Position numbers and translations under genes: made by a program. A DNA stretch of 9,584 bases from Rhodobacteraceae bacterium UBA3087 (GTDB lineage Bacteria > Pseudomonadota > Alphaproteobacteria > Rhodobacterales > Rhodobacteraceae): the NCBI GenBank assembly GCA_002367285.1, contig DFBF01000061.1, positions 1-9,584 on the forward strand. The letters are read 5' to 3'. Positions within the stretch are counted from its first letter, which is position 1; every line of letters begins with the position of its first letter. The notes under the pieces were generated by a model. That model saw only the letters and a program-made list of their open reading frames with translations, searched no databases and was not told where the DNA came from. Shown piece by piece: positions 1 through 6,156 of the stretch.

Positions 1-375
1 AAAACCGGTGTGTTTGATGGTTACATCAAGCTGACCGTGGTCACGGATAAACGTGAGCGTTCCATCGCGGGCACCGTATTTTCCGATGGAAAACCGCGGT
101 TTATCCAGATCAAGGGCATCAATATCGACGCCGAGATCGGCCAGCATATGCTGTATACGACCAATAACGATGCGCCCGGCATCATCGGTGCGCTGGGCGC
201 CACGATGGGCGCGCATGGGGTGAATATCGCGAACTTTACCCTGGGTCGCAACGACGTCGGTGGCGACGCGATTGCGCTGCTGTACGTCGACAATCCGATC
301 CCCGAAGACGTGCTGGATGCGTTGAAGGAAACCGGGTTGTTCATCGGTGTAAGCCCGCTGGAATTTGACGTCTAA
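1..375 (+). CDS. serA: D-3-phosphoglycerate dehydrogenase, C-terminal part (5' truncated by window edge)
   Basis: The enzyme oxidises 3-phosphoglycerate to 3-phosphohydroxypyruvate with NAD+, the first step of serine biosynthesis in the cytoplasm. Only the last 124 residues are present; the frame is open from base 1, so the gene starts outside the window. The first ~45 residues look like the end of the intervening (ASB) domain of long-type enzymes, including FDGYIKLTVVTD and the SIAGTVFSDGKPR stretch. The rest is an ACT domain with NNDAPGIIGALGATMG and VNIANFTLGR, which in this family carries regulatory sites. It ends in PLEFDV and TAA at 373-375. The catalytic and NAD-binding domains are outside the window. 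Identity rests on recognition of this C-terminal region. Three hairpins follow the stop. Confidence 0.95.
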   Translation, partial: KTGVFDGYIKLTVVTDKRERSIAGTVFSDGKPRFIQIKGINIDAEIGQHMLYTTNNDAPGIIGALGATMGAHGVNIANFTLGRNDVGGDAIALLYVDNPIPEDVLDALKETGLFIGVSPLEFDV

Positions 376-380
376 ACAAA

Positions 381-402
381 CGGTTCGGGCCCTCCCGAAC
401 CG
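381..402 (+). other. Perfect hairpin directly after the serA stop
   Basis: A 9-bp stem (cggttcggg at 381-389 with cccgaaccg at 394-402) closes a 4-base loop, six bases after the serA stop codon. No T tract follows, so alone it is not a standard intrinsic terminator. It could stabilise the mRNA 3' end or act together with the next two hairpins. Confidence 0.6.
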
Positions 403-431
403 GCACCCGATCAAGGTGGGGTGCTTGTTTT
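403..431 (+). terminator. Weak terminator-like hairpin downstream of serA
   Basis: Six base pairs (gcaccc 403-408 with gggtgc 419-424) close a 10-base loop and are followed by ttgtttt (425-431). The stem is short and an alternative pairing (cacc 404-407 with ggtg 415-418) is possible, so this is a weaker candidate than the hairpin at 442-467. Confidence 0.4.
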
Positions 432-441
432 CAGAGTTGCG

Positions 442-475
442 AAGCCCCGGTCTTTTTGCCGGGGCTTTTCATTTT
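442..475 (+). terminator. Intrinsic terminator of serA
   Basis: A perfect 9-bp GC-rich stem (aagccccgg 442-450 with ccggggctt 459-467) has a loop of tctttttg and runs into ttttcatttt. This is a classic rho-independent terminator for the serA transcript. It separates serA from the small membrane protein gene at 517. The stem core matches that of the pnp terminator at 2391-2416. Confidence 0.85.
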
Positions 476-516
476 ACTCGAGCCAGTTAGGGTGAACACA
501 ACACAAGGGAAGCAGA

Positions 517-753
517 ATGGTCTTTACAAAACTGGGTGCGGTCTTCGCGTGGTTGGGGTTGGTGTTAGGAGCGCTGAGGGTGGTGAGTGCCCTGCTTCTT
601 CTTTTCTTCACCCCTGACCCATTCGCGGCCGCAAAACACTATTTTAACGCAGCCAACACCGGTGAAATGATCAATGAGGGCCTGTGCGCTATCCTTCTAG
701 GGATTTCGCTTGGGATTGCCGTCGAGATCAGCCGCGCCATTCAAAAAACCTGA
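517..753 (+). CDS. Small two-helix membrane protein, function unknown
   Basis: This 78-residue protein is not recognised as a known family. It has a hydrophobic helix at residues 6-31 and a second at about 53-69, joined by a loop that contains TPDPFAAAKHYFNAANTGE. Only two short charged ends remain, so it should sit in the inner membrane. The start is the ATG at 517 with an aagggaag ribosome site at 505-512. The stop (751-753) lies only seven bases before the ATG of the phosphatase gene, and the tgagg at this junction doubles as that gene's ribosome site, so the two are probably co-transcribed. No promoter could be identified in the short gap after the serA terminator. Confidence 0.7.
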   Translation: MVFTKLGAVFAWLGLVLGALRVVSALLLLFFTPDPFAAAKHYFNAANTGEMINEGLCAILLGISLGIAVEISRAIQKT

Positions 754-760
754 GGTCCCC

Positions 761-1501
761 ATGCGAACCTATGCCATCGGCGATATCCACGGCCACCTGG
801 ACAAGCTGGAGCAAGCTCATGCCCTGATCAGTGATGATCGCGCCCGTTGTGGCGACCCCGACGCCCAGGTCGTCCATGTTGGTGATCTGGTCGACCGTGG
901 GCCGGAGTCGTGCGGGGTGATCCAGTATCTGATGGACGGCCAGGCACGAGGCGAAAACTGGGTGGTGATCAAAGGCAACCACGACCGCATGGCGGCGCTG
1001 TTCCTGCGCAACTATCCGCAGATTGATGACCAGCTTTTGCTGGGCTACAACTGGTTCTCGCCGCGCATTGGCGGCGTGGAAACCGTTGCTTCATACGGTG
1101 TCGACGTGCCCGAGGGCATCCGCACCTATCAACTGCACGCCAAGGTGCTGGCGGCGGTGCCTCAGGCGCATCGCACCTATCTGGATACCCTGCCAGCCAT
1201 GCACCGCGCGGGCGATCTGTGCTTCGTTCACGCCGGCATCCGACCCGGCGTGCCGCTGGATCAGCAGACCGAAGACGACCTGTGTTGGATCCGTGGCGAA
1301 TTCCACAACGACGCCACCGACCACGGCCCCTTGATCATCCACGGCCACACGCCGGTGGATCAGGTCACCCACTATGGCAATCGGGTCAACATCGACACCG
1401 GCGCGGGGCACGGCAAAGCGCTGTCCACAGTGGTGATCGAAGGACGCGACGTCTGGCTGTTGACCCACGAAGGCCGTCAGCCAGCTCAGCGGAATGGCTG
1501 A
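761..1501 (+). CDS. PPP-family metallophosphoesterase (serine/threonine protein phosphatase-like)
   Basis: This 246-residue protein has the full motif set of the calcineurin-like PPP superfamily. They are GDIHG (7-11), GDLVDRGPES (41-50), GNHD (72-75), HAG (157-159) and HGHTP (194-198). The Asp and His residues of these motifs bind two metal ions and, with Arg46 and His74, hydrolyse phosphate esters. Size and motif spacing fit the bacterial PrpA/PrpB-type protein phosphatases, but diadenosine tetraphosphatase-like or other substrates cannot be excluded. The start at 761 was chosen because MRTYAIGDIHG begins immediately before motif I and a gagg site at 752-755 precedes it; an upstream in-frame start at 710 would overlap the membrane protein gene. 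Its stop overlaps the ATG of the next reading frame (1494). Confidence 0.88.
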   Translation: MRTYAIGDIHGHLDKLEQAHALISDDRARCGDPDAQVVHVGDLVDRGPESCGVIQYLMDGQARGENWVVIKGNHDRMAALFLRNYPQIDDQLLLGYNWFSPRIGGVETVASYGVDVPEGIRTYQLHAKVLAAVPQAHRTYLDTLPAMHRAGDLCFVHAGIRPGVPLDQQTEDDLCWIRGEFHNDATDHGPLIIHGHTPVDQVTHYGNRVNIDTGAGHGKALSTVVIEGRDVWLLTHEGRQPAQRNG

Positions 1502-2312
1502 TATTCCCCGCCACCTGGCTGAGCCGCCCCTTGATACGCCAATGCTGGACTGGTGGGCGGATCATTATGATCATGTTTTCATTGCCTATTCGCCGTTTTT
1601 TCGGGTGCCGGGCTTTGACCCGGATATGGTTGCCTATGGTGCATCTTATATATCGTGAGGTGCGGATGAAGTGATCCAGCGCCTTAAAGAAGGCCTGCCA
1701 GAATAGCCAAACGACGCGCCGGATGACTTTGAAAAACGCATAAAGGTCGAGGGGCAGAAAGTGTCCTGGGCCACGGTGCAACAGGCTACTGCGCAACAGG
1801 TCGATGGGGCACCGGATTGGCAAAGCTTCGCGCGCACTGTTTGGCTTTGGACCGTTCATGCCGATCGCAAAGACAAGGATCCTAAGATTTGCCGCGCGCT
1901 GGATAAGCTTTGCCGGGAAACGGGGCTTTACTCCCCGCAGGAAGACTGCCTGCCGGTGATCCTTGAGCCAGATATTGGGCGATTCCTGACTGCGTTGGCT
2001 ATCGGTACCGTCACGATTTGGAATGAATTTCGAGACGCCAGCCGCAACTGTGAAGTCGCAGAGTTCTCCTCAGGGACGCCCGAAGTCGGTTTGTCCGGAT
2101 GGGCCCCATGCGCGATTTCTTGCGATGACCCAAAGCTTCTTATGATGTGGTCGCATGACGACGTGGCAGGGTTAATTTGTCTGTCTGAAGAGCAGCGGCA
2201 AACCTGCCCCCCCGAACAGTTTTTTGAAGGCGAATACGCACGGGGGGACACCTATGTCGATTGGCTCAACCCAGCCTCACGGTTTCCACGAAAACCGCGC
2301 CTTCTCGGCTAG
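1494..2312 (+). pseudogene. Unrecognised gene interrupted by two in-frame stop codons
   Basis: One reading frame runs from ATG 1494, which overlaps the phosphatase stop as in translational coupling, to TAG ending at 2312. It is broken by TGA at 1656-1658 and TAG at 1704-1706 with no change of phase. The three pieces read as ordinary protein: 54 residues beginning MADIPRHLAEPP, a 15-residue GADEVIQRLKEGLPE, and then PNDAPDDFEKRIKVEG running into the long 3' part. Joined, they would make about 272 residues. A single C-to-T change explains each stop (CGA to TGA, CAG to TAG). No family was recognised, so decay of a once coupled third gene of this cluster is the simplest reading. Sequencing error or stop-codon readthrough are alternatives. 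Confidence 0.55.
1761..2312 (+). CDS. Hypothetical protein, 183 residues (3' part of the interrupted frame)
   Basis: This is the longest intact part of the interrupted frame and could still be translated. A GTG at 1761 is preceded by gagggg at 1749-1754 with suitable spacing. The product is soluble-looking, with no signal peptide or membrane segment. It has an unusual number of Trp and Cys residues: Cys in ICRALDKLC, QEDCLP, RNCEV, WAPCAISC, GLICL and TCPPE. No family or catalytic motif was recognised. Because the same frame upstream carries clearly protein-like sequence beyond two stops, this start may be only the remnant of a longer gene. If it is expressed it would be the distal gene of the 517-2312 cluster. 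Confidence 0.5.
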   Translation: MSWATVQQATAQQVDGAPDWQSFARTVWLWTVHADRKDKDPKICRALDKLCRETGLYSPQEDCLPVILEPDIGRFLTALAIGTVTIWNEFRDASRNCEVAEFSSGTPEVGLSGWAPCAISCDDPKLLMMWSHDDVAGLICLSEEQRQTCPPEQFFEGEYARGDTYVDWLNPASRFPRKPRLLG

Positions 2313-2384
2313 GCAACCTGAGGCGGAGGCGAAGCCGACAACGAGACTTCAAGCGCGCCGAAGGCGCTCCTTTGGATCAAACCA

Positions 2385-2417
2385 ACAAAAAAGCCCCGAT
2401 GTTTCCACCGGGGCTTT
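2385..2417 (-). terminator. Intrinsic terminator of pnp
   Basis: An 8-bp stem (aagccccg 2391-2398 with cggggctt 2409-2416) has a 10-base loop. On the - strand it is followed by a T run (the A run at 2387-2392 on the + strand). It sits about 30 bases beyond the pnp stop. The + strand side has only a short T run, so any use by the convergent gene ending at 2312 would be weaker. The rest of 2313-2447 holds only a short hairpin (agcgc 2352-2356 with gcgct 2364-2368) and no gene. Confidence 0.85.
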
Positions 2418-2447
2418 CTGTGGCTCTCTGTTTGAAATCAGCGTGAC

Positions 2448-4583
2448 TTAGTCGTCAGCTTTTTCCGCTTTGATCTCTTCGCCGGTTTCCTGATCGACAA
2501 CTTTCATCGACAGGCGAACCTTGCCGCGATCGTCAAAGCCCAGCAGTTTGACTTTCACGTCCTGGCCTTCCTTCAGAACATCCGAAGGATGGTTCAGGCG
2601 GCGGTTCTCGATCTGGGACACGTGCACCAGGCCGTCGCGCTTGCCAAAGAAGTTCACGAAGGCGCCGAAATCGACGATCTTCACGACCTTACCGTTGTAA
2701 ACGGCGCCTTCTTCGGGCTCGGCGACGATCGAGTGGATCATCTCATAGGCCTTCTGAATGGCTTCGTTGTTGGGCGATGCGATCTTGATGATGCCGTCGT
2801 CGTTGATGTCGACCTTGGCGCCGGACACTTCGACGATTTCGCGGATGACCTTGCCGCCGGACCCGATGACTTCACGGATCTTGTCGGTGGGCACCTGCAT
2901 CGTTTCGATGCGCGGGGCGTGGGCCGAGAACTCTTCGCGGCCCGAGGCCAGCGCTTTGTTCATTTCGCCCAGGATGTGCAGACGGCCGTCCTTGGCTTGT
3001 GCCAGGGCTTTGCCCATGATTTCTGGCGTGATGCCAGCAACCTTGATGTCCATCTGCAGCGACGTGATACCGGCTTCGGTGCCTGCCACTTTGAAGTCCA
3101 TGTCGCCCAGGTGGTCTTCGTCACCCAGGATGTCGGTCAGAACAGCATAGCTGCCGTCGTCTTCCAGGATCAGACCCATGGCCACACCGGCAACCGGTGC
3201 TTTCAGCGGCACGGCGGCGTCCATCATGGACAGCGAACCACCACAGACCGATGCCATCGAGGACGAGCCGTTGGACTCGGTGATCTCGGACACAACGCGG
3301 ATCGTGTAGGGGAAGTCGGTGGCGGACGGCAGAACCGCCTGCAACGCGCGCCATGCCAGTTTACCGTGGCCGATTTCGCGACGTCCGGTGAACCCAAAAC
3401 GGCCCACTTCGCCGACCGAATAGGGCGGGAAGTTATAGTGCAGCATGAAGTTCGACTTGTAGGTGCCGGTCAGCGCGTCGATCATCTGTTCGTCGTCGCC
3501 GGTGCCCAGGGTGGTCACAACCAGACCTTGGGTTTCGCCGCGGGTGAACAGGGCCGAACCGTGGGTGCGGGGCAGGATGCCTGCCTCGGACACGATCGGG
3601 CGCACGGTGTCCAGTGCGCGACCGTCGATGCGCTTGCCGGTTTTCACGACGTCGCCGCGCACAACCGAGCTTTCCAGCTTTTTCAGCGCCGAACCCAGGT
3701 TGGCATCAGCCAGCTGTTCTTCGCTCAAGGCTGCCTTGATCTCGTCCTTGGCCACGCCCAGGGCCGCAACGCGTTCCTGTTTGTCGGTGTTGCCATAGGC
3801 TGCGCGGATCTTGTCTTCGCCAGCGGCTTTCACAGCTGCGTACAGGTCCGAATAATCGGCGGCCTGGAAGTCGAAGGGTTCTTTTGCGCAATCTTCGGCC
3901 AGATCAATGATCAGGTCGATGACGGGCTGGATCTGCTCATGGGCAAAGTTCACGGCGCCCAGCATTTCTTCTTCGGTCAGCTCGTAGGCTTCGGATTCAA
4001 CCATCATGACGGCGTCTTTGGTGCCAGCCACAACCAGGTCAAGACGCTGATCGGGGTTGTCACGCAGCTTGTGCATGTCGTCGCAGGTCGGGTTCAGGAT
4101 GTATTCGCCATCCTCAAAACCAACGCGGCAAGCGCCGATCGGGCCCATGAAGGGGGCGCCAGAGATGGTCAGCGCGGCCGAGGCAGCGATCATCGCAACC
4201 ATGTCCGGGTCGTTGACCAGGTCGTGCGACAGAACCGTGCAGATCACCAGAACTTCGTTTTTGAAGCCGGGCACGAACAGCGGGCGGATCGGACGGTCGA
4301 TCAGACGCGATGTCAGCGTCTCTTTTTCCGTCGGGCGCGCTTCACGCTTGAAGAAACCACCGGGGATTTTACCGGCGGCATAGTATTTTTCACCATAGTG
4401 AACCGTCAGCGGGAAGAAGTCCTGACCGGGCTTCTGTTCCTTCGCAAACGTCACGTTGGCCATGACAGAGGTTTCGCCCAAAGTGGCGATAACCGAACCA
4501 TCGGCCTGACGGGCAACTTTGCCCGTTTCCAGAGTGAGCGTCTCTTCGCCCCACTCGATCGATTTCTTTGTCTCGTTGAACAT
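2448..4583 (-). CDS. pnp: Polyribonucleotide nucleotidyltransferase (polynucleotide phosphorylase)
   Basis: PNPase degrades RNA 3' to 5' using phosphate, releasing nucleoside diphosphates, and acts in mRNA decay as a trimer. The 711 residues have the full domain order: RNase PH domain 1 from the N-terminus, an alpha-helical linker around 240-310, RNase PH domain 2 with FTRGETQ (346-352) and GDEDHLGDMDFK (487-498), a KH domain with GSGG at 574-577, and an S1 domain at about 624-692 (GKVVKIVDFGAFV). Asp490, Asp496 and Lys498 correspond to the E. coli catalytic Asp486, Asp492 and Lys494. The start MFNETKKSIEWGEE at 4583 is the usual N-terminus of the family and has AGGA eight bases upstream; the frame stays open for 45 codons further upstream, but that stretch is leader sequence. 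Length is normal. Confidence 0.98.
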   Translation of the reverse strand: MFNETKKSIEWGEETLTLETGKVARQADGSVIATLGETSVMANVTFAKEQKPGQDFFPLTVHYGEKYYAAGKIPGGFFKREARPTEKETLTSRLIDRPIRPLFVPGFKNEVLVICTVLSHDLVNDPDMVAMIAASAALTISGAPFMGPIGACRVGFEDGEYILNPTCDDMHKLRDNPDQRLDLVVAGTKDAVMMVESEAYELTEEEMLGAVNFAHEQIQPVIDLIIDLAEDCAKEPFDFQAADYSDLYAAVKAAGEDKIRAAYGNTDKQERVAALGVAKDEIKAALSEEQLADANLGSALKKLESSVVRGDVVKTGKRIDGRALDTVRPIVSEAGILPRTHGSALFTRGETQGLVVTTLGTGDDEQMIDALTGTYKSNFMLHYNFPPYSVGEVGRFGFTGRREIGHGKLAWRALQAVLPSATDFPYTIRVVSEITESNGSSSMASVCGGSLSMMDAAVPLKAPVAGVAMGLILEDDGSYAVLTDILGDEDHLGDMDFKVAGTEAGITSLQMDIKVAGITPEIMGKALAQAKDGRLHILGEMNKALASGREEFSAHAPRIETMQVPTDKIREVIGSGGKVIREIVEVSGAKVDINDDGIIKIASPNNEAIQKAYEMIHSIVAEPEEGAVYNGKVVKIVDFGAFVNFFGKRDGLVHVSQIENRRLNHPSDVLKEGQDVKVKLLGFDDRGKVRLSMKVVDQETGEEIKAEKADD

Positions 4584-4599
4584 ATAACGTATCCTAGAT

Positions 4600-4628
4600 G
4601 GGAGCACGCCCGGCCCTCCGGGTCTCCC
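4600..4628 (-). promoter_or_regulatory. Two-part hairpin in the pnp leader, next to its ribosome site
   Basis: An outer stem (gggag 4600-4604 with ctccc 4624-4628) encloses an inner stem (cccgg 4609-4613 with ccggg 4618-4622) with a 4-base loop. On the pnp mRNA the structure ends 16 bases before the ATG, and the AGGA site (4592-4595) lies in that gap. In E. coli, pnp is autoregulated through processing of a leader stem by RNase III and PNPase. This hairpin is in the right place for such control, but that is inference. Confidence 0.5.
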
Positions 4629-4637
4629 GTTTTGCAT

Positions 4638-4655
4638 GGCGGCCCCATTGCCGCC
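4638..4655 (-). promoter_or_regulatory. Second hairpin in the pnp leader
   Basis: A perfect 6-bp GC stem (ggcggc 4638-4643 with gccgcc 4650-4655) closes a 6-base loop, upstream of the leader hairpin at 4600-4628. With it, it makes a tandem structured leader. The rest of the 237-base gap up to the next gene (4821) holds no gene. I could not find a convincing promoter or terminator in it. Confidence 0.4.
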
Positions 4656-4820
4656 GACCCCATGTTCTTGTGTCCGCGCGCTGGGGTCCGGGCGCATCGT
4701 GTCGGATGGGCGGGCCATACAGGAAAAACAGGGGTTTGGAAAGGGTGCGCGCGCAAGCGACGGCAGGGTCTTGCCCGCATATGCGGCACATCCAAGTGGC
4801 AGCGATCAGGTCAGGCTGGA

Positions 4821-5180
4821 TCAGCCCCGAAAGATCGCCCGCAAAATCCCATAGATGAAGATCGTGCCAACCACGTAACAGACGATGGCGAGCGGATCCA
4901 GGGGGTCGACCGAATGGCTCAGAGATGGCCCACCGAAATTGGTGACGAACGCGCCAGTCAACATGATGGCGCCCATGATGGACACAAGCAACAGGATCAG
5001 TTTGGCGAACCAGGAAATGCCGGATCGTCTTTGCTGACCCCCGCCAAGTATGACCTGATCGTCGTTACTGACAACGATGACCCGCGTCCCGTCATCGGCC
5101 TTGCGCCGCTTCTTGCGCCCATTGAAAATTGCGGCAACGATTGTTGCAATCACGATCGGGACAATGATTTCGGGGCCCAT
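4821..5180 (-). CDS. Small membrane protein with three predicted helices, function unknown
   Basis: This 119-residue protein starts MGPEIIVPIVIATIVAAIF, a membrane helix (3-19) ending at the basic cluster NGRKKRRK (20-27). A short soluble part follows (28-57, with VIVVSNDDQVIL), then helices at 59-79 and 97-115. The basic cluster predicts that the soluble part is cytoplasmic. The ATG at 5180 has an agaggt ribosome site upstream. It is the last gene of a - strand cluster, 12 bases after the preceding stop. No family was recognised. A 237-base gap separates it from pnp, and no clear terminator lies there, so readthrough into pnp is possible. Confidence 0.7.
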   Translation of the reverse strand: MGPEIIVPIVIATIVAAIFNGRKKRRKADDGTRVIVVSNDDQVILGGGQQRRSGISWFAKLILLLVSIMGAIMLTGAFVTNFGGPSLSHSVDPLDPLAIVCYVVGTIFIYGILRAIFRG

Positions 5181-5192
5181 GGTGGTACCTCT

Positions 5193-5498
5193 CTAAAAGA
5201 CCCAGGCGATCAGCACCCAGATCAGGATGAAAAAGACGAAGAACGCGGGCAGGGTGAATTGGATTTCCCCCAGCAACCCGTCCCCGGCGGCGACCATCAT
5301 GACCACGATCACGACCAGGGTGGCGACAAAGGCGAAGATGGCGGAACTGCGCAGCCCCATGCCCGGTGCGACCGCTTCGGACACGGCGGGGGCAATGAAA
5401 AGTACGACAAACGCGGCCAGCACCACGACCACCACGGTGATCATCAGGAACAGACGTGTCGTCGTCTTGCGGTCTTCCATGTCCGGGTCGGTTGGCAT
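5193..5498 (-). CDS. Small membrane protein with three predicted helices, function unknown
   Basis: This 101-residue, very hydrophobic protein has a short charged N-terminus (MPTDPDMEDRKTTTR) followed by helices at about 15-37, 51-71 and 82-101; the last one runs to the C-terminal end (LIWVLIAWVF). The start ATG at 5498 has an excellent aaggagg site just upstream. It lies 15 bases after the PH-domain gene and 12 bases before the next one, so the three are almost certainly co-transcribed and probably act together in the inner membrane. No family or catalytic motif was recognised. Confidence 0.7.
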   Translation of the reverse strand: MPTDPDMEDRKTTTRLFLMITVVVVVLAAFVVLFIAPAVSEAVAPGMGLRSSAIFAFVATLVVIVVMMVAAGDGLLGEIQFTLPAFFVFFILIWVLIAWVF

Positions 5499-5513
5499 GC
5501 GGGCCTCCTTGGT

Positions 5514-5927
5514 TCAGCGTTCGACAAGCTGGCGGATGCGATGCGGATTGGGCATGCCCCAGACCACGATTTCGGCAACATCCCCGGCGCTGAAAAACTC
5601 GACCGAAGCGATCCCCAGAATGCGTTGAACAAAGCTCTGTTTGATCCGCATTGCCCGGATGCTGCGCAGCCCGATTTCCGTTCTGGATTTGGCCAAAAGG
5701 CCCTTTTCATAAACGACTTCGGCGTCGGTGATCATCAGGCGGTTGGCCTTGGATTTCACATAGAGAAACAGCCAGACCGGGATGCACAGGGCCAGCACCA
5801 GCAGCACCAGTTCCGGCATGTCGACCGACAGCACACCGGCGGCGACCAAGGCCGCAACACAGAGGATGAACACCAACGGATTATTGCGAAAGATTGGCGG
5901 TGTGGAGTTGTATTTGACAGTACTCAT
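5514..5927 (-). CDS. Membrane-anchored PH-domain protein (bacterial PH domain, YdbS-like)
   Basis: The 137 residues contain two membrane helices (about 17-35 and 39-57) and then a cytoplasmic bacterial PH domain (about 61-137). Characteristic stretches are LMITDAEVVYEKGLLAKSRTEIGL, split by a short turn, followed by SIRAMRIKQSFVQRILGIASVEFFSAG and the closing helix HRIRQLVER. The pattern of ITDAEVVYEKG, basic 'IKQSFVQRILG' and G-IASVEF is typical of the bPH_2/DUF304 (YdbS/YdbT) group. Their ligand is unknown; membrane or protein binding is assumed. The ATG at 5927 was chosen because a gggtga site lies just upstream; a GTG three codons earlier (5936) would overlap it. It is the first gene of the three-gene cluster and has a candidate promoter at 5957-5985. 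Confidence 0.8.
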   Translation of the reverse strand: MSTVKYNSTPPIFRNNPLVFILCVAALVAAGVLSVDMPELVLLVLALCIPVWLFLYVKSKANRLMITDAEVVYEKGLLAKSRTEIGLRSIRAMRIKQSFVQRILGIASVEFFSAGDVAEIVVWGMPNPHRIRQLVER

Positions 5928-5956
5928 GGAATTCACCCGTCCAGCATTTCAACCAA

Positions 5957-5985
5957 AGATTGCCCCAACGGGAAGGGGGCGTCAA
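5957..5985 (-). promoter_or_regulatory. Candidate sigma-70 promoter for the PH-domain gene cluster
   Basis: On the - strand, TTGACG (5980-5985) is separated by exactly 17 bases from CAATCT (5957-5962). The -35 box is near-perfect and the -10 box weak. The position, about 30 bases before the ATG at 5927 and after the rpsO terminator, suits a separate promoter for the three-gene cluster. An inverted repeat tgtca/tgaca (6002-6006 and 6015-6019) lies just upstream of the -35 box. Confidence 0.45.
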
Positions 5986-6044
5986 CGAGCAATCCGTCGC
6001 ATGTCAGCCGTATATGACAGGGGATCAGGAAAACGGAGCCCCAA

Positions 6045-6077
6045 GAAAAACGCCCGCTCAGGTCTGAGCGGGCGTTT
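6045..6077 (-). terminator. Strong intrinsic terminator after rpsO
   Basis: A perfect 13-bp stem (aaacgcccgctca 6048-6060 with tgagcgggcgttt 6065-6077) has a 4-base loop. On the - strand the stem runs into gtttttctt. It is the third and strongest of three hairpins after the rpsO stop. It should end most rpsO transcripts before the membrane cluster and pnp. Confidence 0.92.
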
Positions 6078-6104
6078 CCCATTGTAACTGGTGCTGTGCC
6101 GACC

Positions 6105-6126
6105 TGCGGGTTTGTTCAAACCCGCA
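6105..6126 (-). other. Perfect hairpin in the rpsO 3' region (middle of three)
   Basis: A 9-bp stem (tgcgggttt 6105-6113 with aaacccgca 6118-6126) has a 4-base loop. No T tract follows on the - strand, so it is not a terminator by itself. It may be a 3'-end stabiliser or a processing site. Confidence 0.6.
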
Positions 6127-6135
6127 ATCCCGGCA

Positions 6136-6153
6136 ATCGAAACGTGTTTCGAT
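6136..6153 (-). other. Perfect palindrome directly after the rpsO stop
   Basis: The 18-base sequence atcgaaacgtgtttcgat is an inverted repeat with 8-base arms and two central bases. It starts three bases after the rpsO stop codon and could form a 7-bp hairpin. With the hairpins at 6105-6126 and 6048-6077 it makes three structures within about 105 bases. Confidence 0.55.
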
Positions 6154-6156
6154 ACC

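Noticed and set aside
1656..1706. Selenocysteine or other programmed recoding at the TGA and TAG
   Set aside because: No SECIS-like structure was evident after the TGA, there is no redox motif around it, and a second, different stop follows 48 bases later. Decay is simpler.
4584..4718. N-terminal extension of pnp by 45 codons
   Set aside because: The family starts at MFNETKK; the extension is Gly/Arg/Pro-rich and covers the two leader hairpins.
2589..6017. Very long + strand open frame (1142 codons) antisense to pnp and the membrane cluster
   Set aside because: It lies opposite four genes with clear start sites and family matches or good ribosome sites, runs through their intergenic gaps, and encodes a His/Gln/Asp-rich low-complexity product. 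Strong third-base G/C bias in the real genes removes stops from this antisense frame.
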